DNA from: Clostridia bacterium
GTDB taxonomy: Bacteria; Bacillota_A; Clostridia; Christensenellales; Aristaeellaceae
Assembly: GCA_017481185.1 (NCBI GenBank)
Contig: JAFUPO010000399.1
Coordinates: 1 to 5,088 of the forward strand
Length of the DNA stretch: 5,088 nt
Reading direction: 5' to 3'
Made by a program: the position numbers and the translations under genes. Positions 1 through 5,088 of the stretch are shown piece after piece (the stretch's first letter is position 1; the number at the start of each line of letters is the position of its first letter). The notes beneath the pieces are model-generated. The model saw only the letters and a program-made list of their open reading frames with translations, did not search any database and had not been told where the DNA came from.

Positions 1-941
1 AAGATTCTGCAAAACGCGTAAAAAGCATCGTGCGCTGCTCGCTGGTCGCGGTGACGCCGTGGCTTATGCTGTTTCTGTGGTCGGCGCACACAAAGAACAA
101 TTTTGATTACGCTACAGAAACCATACACGCCCTGAGCGTTGAGAATTATGCAGCGGTGTTGGGCGAGAAAACCTGGGATGATATTGCAGCCATTACAAAG
201 GGCTACTGGAGCAAGTATTTGGAGATTCAATCGCCTGAAATCGTTATGCTGATCTTCTTTGATTGCAGCTTGCTTGTGGCATCATCGGTGCTTGCATTGT
301 CTGAAAGAAGGTATGATGCAAAGAAACTGATGTGGTTCGCTCTGAAGCTGAATGGGGTTTTGATATGCTATGCGGTTGGCCTTTGGGCGATGTATCTGCT
401 TTCAATGCCCCCTGACGAAGCAATGACTGTAAACGGCTTTGAAAGATATTTGTGCGGATTTCTTGTTTGGATGTACGGCTACAGCTTGTGGAGATTGCTG
501 GGTTGGTACGCTGCAAATGAAAATAATACCAGGCTTGTTGCGGGGCTAATGTGCATATGCCTAACAATATCCTGCCTGGGATATATGCTGAAAAGAGAAA
601 GCCTCGTATCTTATCATTCTGGTAAAGTGGATAGATATGATCGGATCGTGCAGCAATTGGAAGAGTATAATCCTGATGAATATTATACGCTGCTTTATCC
701 CGCAAACGGGTACGACTGGTTCTGTATGCGCTATAAACTATGGACTGCTGATTTGGACTGGCGCAGCCAGATTAGCGCTGAGGATGCGGAAGATATTATT
801 AGCTACTACGACTACTTGATCGTTCTGGATCAAACGGAGGCCGTGAAAAAAGTGTTGGCGCCGTATGTGGCAGGTCCTGAGTATACGGGCGGCTATCAAG
901 TGACTTGGGAGGATGAATTGGTATTGATCCCGGCGATGTAA
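1..941 (+). CDS. Polytopic membrane protein, C-terminal part (5' end outside window)
   Basis: The frame is open to the left edge (first full codon at base 3), so the GTG at 30 is probably internal rather than the true start. About 312 residues are visible. Hydrophobic segments lie near bases 24-90, 240-302, 330-407, 450-509 and 531-587. A loop of about 50 residues separates the first two, and a soluble tail of about 115 residues (588-938) is rich in Tyr, Asp and Glu. The context MPPDEA followed by FERY before the fourth segment, and a YDYLIVLD stretch near the end, resemble from memory a family of large clostridial membrane proteins in surface-polysaccharide or teichoic-acid loci, often annotated only as hypothetical or as GT-C-like. 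No catalytic motif is visible in this part, so an enzymatic role is inference. Sampled lines are about 43-45% GC, well below the downstream genes. A terminator follows, so it is probably transcribed separately from them. Confidence 0.8.
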   Translation, partial: DSAKRVKSIVRCSLVAVTPWLMLFLWSAHTKNNFDYATETIHALSVENYAAVLGEKTWDDIAAITKGYWSKYLEIQSPEIVMLIFFDCSLLVASSVLALSERRYDAKKLMWFALKLNGVLICYAVGLWAMYLLSMPPDEAMTVNGFERYLCGFLVWMYGYSLWRLLGWYAANENNTRLVAGLMCICLTISCLGYMLKRESLVSYHSGKVDRYDRIVQQLEEYNPDEYYTLLYPANGYDWFCMRYKLWTADLDWRSQISAEDAEDIISYYDYLIVLDQTEAVKKVLAPYVAGPEYTGGYQVTWEDELVLIPAM

Positions 942-959
942 TTTCGATTTGTGAAGGCG

Positions 960-991
960 TCCCTGCTGCAATATGGCGGCAGGGATCTTTT
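960..991 (+). terminator. Rho-independent terminator of the upstream membrane-protein gene
   Basis: A 10-base-pair stem (960-969 with 976-985, containing one G-U pair) closes a six-base AATATG loop and is followed by TCTTTT at 986-991. It begins 18 bases after the stop codon at 939-941. The stem is GC-rich and the T tract is short but adequate. It separates the left gene from the operon that starts at 1098. Confidence 0.85.
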
Positions 992-1038
992 GACTCGTAA
1001 CAATAGGCAGGATGCCCTGAAAAAAGGATAAAATAAGG

Positions 1039-1067
1039 ATGCAATCCCGTTAGAAATAGTGTATAAT
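1039..1067 (+). promoter_or_regulatory. Probable sigma-A-type promoter for the downstream five-gene operon
   Basis: A perfect TATAAT -10 hexamer lies at 1062-1067. With 17-base spacing the -35 position (1039-1044, ATGCAA) matches TTGACA at only three of six positions, and there is no properly placed extended-10 TG. The core is therefore asymmetric: strong -10, weak -35, which could mean activator dependence or modest strength. Transcription would start near 1074, leaving a leader of roughly 24 bases before the ATG at 1098. The site lies after the terminator at 960-991 in an AT-rich gap, which supports it. The -35 assignment is uncertain. Confidence 0.65.
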
Positions 1068-1097
1068 AAATGGGTGACTTTCTGATAAGGAGCTGCC

Positions 1098-2612
1098 ATG
1101 GAGCGCGTGAAGCATTTGAAACGGTTCAAACAGGGGATCATTCTGGCAGCGGTTATCGCTATGGCCGGGTTGGTATGGGCAGCGGTCGCCTGGCTGCTTC
1201 CGAGTTTGACACCGATGCCGGATGCAGTGCTCCCTTCTCCGGAGTTGATGCAGGCCGCGCAGGGCCTGGATGAGATCACCATCGACGCTTCCTTTGAACC
1301 TGAAAATAGCAGGCTGACAGCTACCCAGACCCTGCGGGTGAAAAATCGGGCAGGGGAGAGGCTGAACAGCCTGGTGCTGCGAACCTACGCCAATGCCTTT
1401 CAGTCGATAGAGATCAGCCCCGCAGCGACGGAGGAGATGTTTGACAGCTGTTACCCCAACGGGTTTTCGGCGGGCGGCATCGCTATTTCTAGCCTAACAG
1501 TCAACGGGATGTCAAAACCCGTGACTTATCTGGATGAAGCTCAGACGGTGCTCTCCATTGAGCTGCCCGGTGGCTGGGAACCAGAGCAATGGCTCACCGT
1601 GACCCTGGCATACGATTTGACTATTCCGGAGGCGCGGTATCGATTTGGCCGCGCCGGAAGGATCTGGACCCTGGGAAACGTGTTCCCCCAAGGGGCAATG
1701 TATGAAAACGGCGCTTGGCGGCAGGAAGGTTACTTCCCTATTGGGGATCCCTTTGTATCCCAATGCGTTAACTATGATGTGACTCTTCGGCTGCCGGAGG
1801 GCTACCAGCCCGGAGCCACCGGCTACGCTAAGGGAGAGGATGGCGTTTACCGCTATCAGGCCTTGGCAGCGCGCGACTTTGCCCTGACGCTTATTGAAAA
1901 GGGCGTAGCCTTGGCCAAAACGGCGGGGGAGACCCTGGTGCTGGCAGTGGGCGAGAGCCGCAGTCAGGCAGAGCAAATGTTAAAATTTGCATATCAGGCG
2001 TTAGAATGTTATAATAAACGTTACGGCATCTATCCCTATCCCAGCCTGACGGCCGTGGCGGCGGAGATTCCCTTTGGCGGCGTGGAGTACCCCGGGCTGG
2101 TGATGATCGGTAAAGAGGTTCTCAATGCCGAGGATGATAGCCTGGAGATCACCGTAGCCCATGAGGTAGCCCATCAATGGTGGTATGCCGTGGTGGGATC
2201 CGATCAGTACTACGAGGCCTGGCAGGATGAAGCTCTGTGCGAATATGCCCTGCTGGACTACGTGGCCCAATACTATGGGGAAGCAGCCCGCCAGAATCTG
2301 GCCTTTGAACGGTTTGAGACCGCCATGCGGGTGACGGTGCCCCAGGGGGTAACGCCGGGCAGCCCCATCGACTACTTTGGCGAACTGCCGGAATATACCC
2401 TGGTAACCTATCGCCGGGGCGCGGCTCTGATGGTAGCGCTTGAAAACGCCCTGGGCCGGGAAGGCTTACGTGAAGCCCTCCAAGCTTATTATGCTGACAA
2501 TGCCTTCCAGCTGGCCAGCCGCCAGGATTTTAAGGAGGCCTTGAAAAAGGTTTCCGGTTCTGACTGGTCTGCCCTGATGGAGGATTACTTGGATACCTAT
2601 ATCATCAACTAG
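1098..2612 (+). CDS. Membrane-anchored M1 family zinc metallopeptidase
   Basis: This is a 504-residue M1 (gluzincin) peptidase, expected to remove N-terminal residues from peptides or act as a related surface peptidase. The zinc site is intact: HEVAH at residues 355-359, then exactly 18 residues to Glu378, with Glu356 as catalytic base. GGVEYP at 327-332 stands where the GxMEN substrate motif sits in classical aminopeptidases, and Tyr438 in TYRRG is the likely transition-state Tyr. Basic residues followed by a hydrophobic stretch (about 13-34) give an N-terminal anchor, placing the catalytic part outside the cell. The N-terminal beta domain covers roughly 50-270. The protein lacks the large C-terminal helical domain of PepN-type enzymes, as is common for short bacterial M1 proteins. 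AAGGAG at 1087-1092, five bases before ATG, supports the start. It is first in the operon. The substrate is unknown. Confidence 0.92.
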   Translation: MERVKHLKRFKQGIILAAVIAMAGLVWAAVAWLLPSLTPMPDAVLPSPELMQAAQGLDEITIDASFEPENSRLTATQTLRVKNRAGERLNSLVLRTYANAFQSIEISPAATEEMFDSCYPNGFSAGGIAISSLTVNGMSKPVTYLDEAQTVLSIELPGGWEPEQWLTVTLAYDLTIPEARYRFGRAGRIWTLGNVFPQGAMYENGAWRQEGYFPIGDPFVSQCVNYDVTLRLPEGYQPGATGYAKGEDGVYRYQALAARDFALTLIEKGVALAKTAGETLVLAVGESRSQAEQMLKFAYQALECYNKRYGIYPYPSLTAVAAEIPFGGVEYPGLVMIGKEVLNAEDDSLEITVAHEVAHQWWYAVVGSDQYYEAWQDEALCEYALLDYVAQYYGEAARQNLAFERFETAMRVTVPQGVTPGSPIDYFGELPEYTLVTYRRGAALMVALENALGREGLREALQAYYADNAFQLASRQDFKEALKKVSGSDWSALMEDYLDTYIIN

Positions 2613-2619
2613 AAGCAGG
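2613..2619 (+). promoter_or_regulatory. Ribosome binding site that decides the glycosyltransferase start
   Basis: AAGCAGG differs at one position from AAGGAGG. It overlaps the first base of the in-frame GTG at 2619, which therefore cannot be the start served by this site. It sits five bases before ATG 2625 and eight before ATG 2628. Either ATG is plausible; 2625 was chosen. The mismatch suggests weaker initiation here, perhaps helped by coupling to the upstream gene, which stops 12 bases earlier. Confidence 0.6.
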
Positions 2620-2624
2620 TGCAA

Positions 2625-3737
2625 ATGATGAAGGATCATCTGAACAATACAGCGGTGCTCATCCCCTCTTTGGAGCCGGATGACAAACTGGTGCCCTACC
2701 TTAAGGAGCTGCTGGCTGAAGGCCTACAGGTCTTGGTAGTGGACGATGGCTCCAGCGAAAAGTACCAGCCCATCTTCAAGGAGGCAGAGAGCCTGGAAGG
2801 CTGCTGGGTCACTCACCATGAAGTAAACAAGGGCAAGGGCGAGGCCCTCAAAACGGGCTATCGCTTCATCAAGGCATCGGAGGCCTTCAAGGGTTGCCAG
2901 CAGATTGTGACCGCCGATGCGGATGGCCAGCATATCCTGCCGGATGTGCTCAATGTAGCCAAAGCAGCCAGCGAAAAGCCCGCAAGCCTCATCCTGGGCA
3001 GCCGTGATTTTTCGTTGCCCCAGGTGCCGCCAAAGAGCCGCTTTGGCAACCGCACCACCAGTTTTGTATTCTGGCTGTTGTATTCTCAATGGCTGCCGGA
3101 TACACAGACCGGTCTTAGAGGCTTTGGCCGGGAGCTGCTAGACTTTATGATCGACGTGGAGGGCAGCCGCTTTGAGTATGAGATGAATGTGCTCATTGCC
3201 TGCTCCCGTCAAAAGGTACCCATGGAGGTGGTCACCATTGAAACGGTGTATCACAACGAAAACTCAGGCACCCACTTCCACCCCATTCGGGACAGCATCA
3301 AGATTTATAAGGTTATTTTGAAGAACTTTTTCAAGTTCATGTCCTCCTCCTTCATCGGCACGGGCATTGACTTGATCCTCTGCTTTATCCTGTTTGATGT
3401 ATTGCGCAACGCGGGCCTGGAGCCTGAGAGCCTGCGCATCACCGCTGCCACAGTCATTGCTCGGGTGGTGAGCGCCAGTGTCAACTTTATGCTGAACAAG
3501 AATTTTGTGTTCAAGCTCAAGAACCATGGCAGCAGGGCGCTGGTGCGGTATATTATTCTATGTATCTGCATTGCCGCCATGTCCTCCACTGGCGTGACGC
3601 TGCTTCATGCTGGCCTGAGCATGAGCGACAAGATTGCCAAGGTGATCTGCGATACCCTCTTGTTCTTCTTAAGTTATCGGGCCCAGCGCAGCTGGGTGTT
3701 TGACGATAAGGATGCCCGAAAGGAGACGAGCGCATGA
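2625..3737 (+). CDS. GT2 glycosyltransferase fused to a GtrA membrane domain
   Basis: This is a two-domain protein of 370 residues. Residues about 8-215 form a GT2 (GT-A fold, DPM1-like) domain that would transfer a sugar from a nucleotide donor to a lipid carrier, typically a polyprenyl phosphate, at the inner membrane face. Visible motifs are VVDDGS (38-43), NKGKGEA (68-74), the metal-binding DADGQH (98-103), GSRD (125-128) and QTGLRGF (161-167), all in expected order. Residues about 235-361 form a GtrA domain with four membrane helices and its two internal signatures, VNFMLNKNFVF and YRAQRSWVF. GtrA proteins are proposed to flip or help present polyprenyl-linked sugars, so the fusion may couple synthesis and translocation. 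The start is ATG 2625 (alternative 2628); a GTG at 2619 overlaps the ribosome site. The 3' end overlaps the next gene by four bases. Donor sugar and acceptor cannot be read from sequence. Confidence 0.93.
   Translation: MMKDHLNNTAVLIPSLEPDDKLVPYLKELLAEGLQVLVVDDGSSEKYQPIFKEAESLEGCWVTHHEVNKGKGEALKTGYRFIKASEAFKGCQQIVTADADGQHILPDVLNVAKAASEKPASLILGSRDFSLPQVPPKSRFGNRTTSFVFWLLYSQWLPDTQTGLRGFGRELLDFMIDVEGSRFEYEMNVLIACSRQKVPMEVVTIETVYHNENSGTHFHPIRDSIKIYKVILKNFFKFMSSSFIGTGIDLILCFILFDVLRNAGLEPESLRITAATVIARVVSASVNFMLNKNFVFKLKNHGSRALVRYIILCICIAAMSSTGVTLLHAGLSMSDKIAKVICDTLLFFLSYRAQRSWVFDDKDARKETSA
3719..3725 (+). promoter_or_regulatory. Strong ribosome binding site for the 53-residue miniprotein
   Basis: AAAGGAG lies inside the last codons of the glycosyltransferase gene, eight bases before ATG 3734. 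This near-consensus site at good spacing is the main evidence that the short frame 3734-3895 is really translated. Confidence 0.75.
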
Positions 3738-3895
3738 AGAAAGGCATGATCTGGCTGCTGGCAGCAGTGACCGCCGCCTGGCTGGCGCTGCTTCCCTTGG
3801 CCATTCCCTCCGGTGCGGTAACGCCTGAGGCACAAAGGGCCTACGAGGATGAAATGTACGTGGATGACGAATACGCTTTCCTTTTTGAGGAGTAA
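3734..3895 (+). CDS. Small acidic secreted or single-pass membrane protein, 53 residues, unknown function
   Basis: I do not recognise this protein. It begins MKKGMIWLLAAV: two lysines, then a hydrophobic stretch to about residue 24, which reads as a signal peptide or single membrane anchor. The remainder (about 25-53) is strongly acidic, with nine Asp or Glu and only one basic residue, and ends FLFEE. It has no Cys, so it is not a lipoprotein and forms no disulfide. The start codon overlaps the glycosyltransferase stop in an ATGA, and AAAGGAG at eight bases supports translation; the stop is 16 bases before the glycosidase gene. Placement suggests co-translation with the glycosyltransferase and work at the membrane, for example as a small partner of a neighbouring protein, but that is inference. 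A decayed remnant of a longer secreted protein is the main alternative. Confidence 0.72.
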   Translation: MKKGMIWLLAAVTAAWLALLPLAIPSGAVTPEAQRAYEDEMYVDDEYAFLFEE

Positions 3896-3897
3896 TG

Positions 3898-3905
3898 AAG
3901 GAGGT
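3898..3905 (+). promoter_or_regulatory. Consensus ribosome binding site fixing the glycosidase start at 3912
   Basis: AAGGAGGT is a perfect match to the anti-Shine-Dalgarno core and sits six bases before ATG 3912. The same frame is open back to an ATG at 3849, but that codon lies inside the miniprotein gene, lacks such a site and would place 21 polar residues before an otherwise classical signal peptide. This is the best ribosome site in the operon, suggesting the glycosidase is made in the largest amount. Confidence 0.85.
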
Positions 3906-3911
3906 ACCCTG

Positions 3912-4781
3912 ATGAAGAAACTTTTATGGGCCCTGTGCCTGGTTTGCCTGATGATCCCCTGCCTGGCTGTAGCTGAAATGGCCCTGCCTGTGGACGAGAC
4001 CCCTGGCTATGTGCCCAATCCCGATGCCTTCACGGAGACCGGCTATGAGGATGAAAGCATCTCTGTGAAAGTGGAGATCATTGAACAGGATGGGGTGCAG
4101 TTTCATGTGGCCCATGTGACCATTGAGCACCCCAGCCAGCTGCGCACGGCCCTGGCAAGCAAGTATGGCAGCACCAAAACCAACAAGCCTTCCAACATCG
4201 CCAACAAGAATAACGCGGTGGTGGCTATGAACGGCGACTATTATTCCAAAAGGGATTACGGCCTGGTGATCCGCCAGGGTACCTTCTATCGCAAGAAGGC
4301 TTCCAAGGTACTGGACTTTTTGGCCATTGATGAAAACGGCGATTTCCATATCCTGCCTAAGACCGACGCGGCAAAGCTTCAGGAGCTGATGGCGGAGCAT
4401 ACCATTATTAACGGCTTTACCTTTGGCCCTTCCCTGGTGATCGACGGCGTGGTGCAGCAGATGCCTGAAAAGTATGAGTTCAACATCCATCGCCAGGAGC
4501 CCCGCAGCGCCTTTGGTCAGGTGGGTCCCCTGTCCTACGTGATGGTGGTGGCTGACGGCCGTACCGATGCCTCCGAGGGCGTGAAGTGCGCTGATTTGGC
4601 GGTGTTTATGAAGGACACCCTGGGCTGCATCCAGGCCTTTGCCCTGGATGGCGGCGGCACGGCTACCCTGGTGTTCAACGGTGAAATGTATAATCACCCC
4701 AAGGGCGGTGAACGCTCCAGCAGCGACATCATCTATTTTGCCACCGCTGTGGACGGCGGCTTTGAAAGCACTGAAGAATAA
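3912..4781 (+). CDS. Secreted phosphodiester glycosidase (NAGPA domain family)
   Basis: This 289-residue protein belongs to the NAGPA family, named for the mammalian uncovering enzyme that removes N-acetylglucosamine from a GlcNAc-phosphodiester. Bacterial members are thought to cleave sugar phosphodiesters outside the cytoplasm. Residues 1-21 form a Sec signal peptide (MKKLLW start, hydrophobic core, AVA before Glu22). None of its cysteines sits in a lipobox, so a free secreted form is expected. The NAGPA domain covers about 85-285, with NGDYY (107-111), FGPSLV (171-176), PRSAFG (197-202), the family hallmark DGGGTA (246-251) and a late RSSSDII stretch, in family order. A consensus ribosome site fixes the start at 3912. 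It lies 16 bases after the miniprotein gene and downstream of a lipid-sugar transferase, so the substrate may be a phosphate-linked surface glycan; that is inference. Confidence 0.92.
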   Translation: MKKLLWALCLVCLMIPCLAVAEMALPVDETPGYVPNPDAFTETGYEDESISVKVEIIEQDGVQFHVAHVTIEHPSQLRTALASKYGSTKTNKPSNIANKNNAVVAMNGDYYSKRDYGLVIRQGTFYRKKASKVLDFLAIDENGDFHILPKTDAAKLQELMAEHTIINGFTFGPSLVIDGVVQQMPEKYEFNIHRQEPRSAFGQVGPLSYVMVVADGRTDASEGVKCADLAVFMKDTLGCIQAFALDGGGTATLVFNGEMYNHPKGGERSSSDIIYFATAVDGGFESTEE

Positions 4782-4785
4782 GTAA

Positions 4786-4793
4786 GAGAGGGG
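4786..4793 (+). promoter_or_regulatory. Ribosome binding site of the Lgt-like gene
   Basis: GAGAGGGG is purine-rich but only a moderate match to AGGAGG. It sits one base before ATG 4795, too close to use it, and seven bases before ATG 4801, which is in the same frame. This favours 4801 as the start. Confidence 0.55.
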
Positions 4794-4800
4794 CATGGGA

Positions 4801-5088
4801 ATGACCTACCATCCCTACGGGATCTGGCTGGCAGCAGCGGGGGCGCTGACCCTTTTGGCTATGGCCTTAACAGCCCGTAAATTTGAACTGCCTAAGGGTA
4901 CAATCGCTTTATTTGGAGCCATCGGCGTGCCCCTGGCCCTGGTGTGCGCTCGGGTGGTGTATGCCCTGGCGGATATCGGCTATTTCACGGTGACCATCTC
5001 CCAGCCTGCCAAGATGCTCAATTTCTGGGATGGCGGCTACTCGCTCTTTGGCGCTTGCTTGGGATTGGTTCTGGCGGCGTGGCTCACT
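4801..5088 (+). CDS. Lgt-like (prolipoprotein diacylglyceryl transferase family) membrane protein, 5' part
   Basis: The frame is open from ATG 4801 (alternative 4795) to the right edge, giving 96 residues. It opens with YGIWLAAAGAL (Tyr6-Gly7), matching the N-terminal YG of Lgt, which transfers diacylglycerol from phosphatidylglycerol to the lipobox Cys of prolipoproteins. CARVVYAL (49-56) corresponds to the Lgt GGRxGYxL segment, and WDGGYSLFGACLG (76-88) to the WDGGMSFHGGLIG segment. Hydrophobic helices lie at about 7-23, 36-57 and 79-95. Two features are unusual: Phe83 replaces the conserved His of the HGG motif, and the first Gly-Gly of the GGR motif is Cys-Ala. It may be a divergent Lgt of the type seen in Clostridia or a paralogue with another acceptor. 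The catalytic Arg region is outside the window. It starts 19 bases after the glycosidase stop and no terminator intervenes. Confidence 0.78.
   Translation, partial: MTYHPYGIWLAAAGALTLLAMALTARKFELPKGTIALFGAIGVPLALVCARVVYALADIGYFTVTISQPAKMLNFWDGGYSLFGACLGLVLAAWLT

Noticed and set aside
244..705. Minus-strand 153-codon frame opposite the left membrane protein
   Set aside because: It has no domain or ribosome site, and the plus-strand frame has coherent membrane segments and a terminator.
1006..1019. Small inverted repeats (GGCA/TGCC and CAGG/CCTG) between terminator and promoter
   Set aside because: The arms are only four bases and overlap each other, with no T tract after them. This is likely chance, and too weak to call an operator or second terminator.
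1070..1273. Plus-strand 67-codon frame overlapping the start of the peptidase gene
   Set aside because: It is a different frame across a well-supported M1 gene, with no ribosome site and no recognisable product.
3849..3911. Upstream in-frame ATG extending the glycosidase by 21 residues
   Set aside because: It lies inside the miniprotein gene, has no good ribosome site and would bury the signal peptide. ATG 3912 has AAGGAGGT six bases upstream.
3924..4796. Long minus-strand open frame of 290 codons opposite the glycosidase gene
   Set aside because: The plus strand carries clear NAGPA motifs, a signal peptide and a consensus ribosome site. The antisense translation is His- and Gly-rich with no recognisable domain, as expected for the shadow of a GC-rich gene.
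3748..4837. Shared run ATCTGGCTG...GCAGCAG near the starts of the miniprotein and the Lgt-like gene
   Set aside because: Both encode Leu/Ala-rich membrane segments (IWLLAA and IWLAAA). Similar codons for similar hydrophobic residues explain the match without invoking a repeat.

Overview
The window looks like chromosomal DNA of a moderately GC-rich, Gram-positive Clostridia-type bacterium, possibly from the Christensenellales or a related gut or rumen group. The evidence is strong AGGAGG-like ribosome sites, the style of the envelope proteins (a GT2-GtrA fusion, a short anchored M1 peptidase, a secreted phosphodiester glycosidase) and a bacterial TATAAT promoter. The exact taxon cannot be read from the sequence. 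All real genes lie on the plus strand.

Region 1 (1-941) is the 3' part of a polytopic membrane protein. It has five visible membrane segments and a Tyr-rich soluble tail, in the style of the large membrane proteins found in clostridial surface-polysaccharide loci. It is clearly more AT-rich than the rest of the window. Its stop is followed by a good intrinsic terminator (960-991), then a perfect TATAAT -10 box (1062-1067).

Region 2 (1098 to the right edge) reads as one transcription unit of five tightly spaced genes. They are a membrane-anchored M1 zinc peptidase; a GT2 glycosyltransferase fused to a GtrA membrane domain; a 53-residue secreted or membrane acidic miniprotein starting in a 4-base ATGA overlap; a secreted phosphodiester glycosidase (NAGPA family) with the strongest ribosome site of the set; and the 5' part of an Lgt-like (prolipoprotein diacylglyceryl transferase family) membrane protein. 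Gaps are 12, -4, 16 and 19 bases.

Every product appears to act at or outside the membrane. A reasonable inference is an envelope module: GT2-GtrA makes or flips a lipid-linked sugar, the glycosidase cleaves a sugar phosphodiester outside the cell, and the peptidase and Lgt-like protein act on surface peptides or lipids. The less ordinary items are the miniprotein and the Lgt-like protein, which seems to have Phe in place of the conserved His of the HGG motif. I see no RNA gene, CRISPR array, insertion sequence or phage feature.
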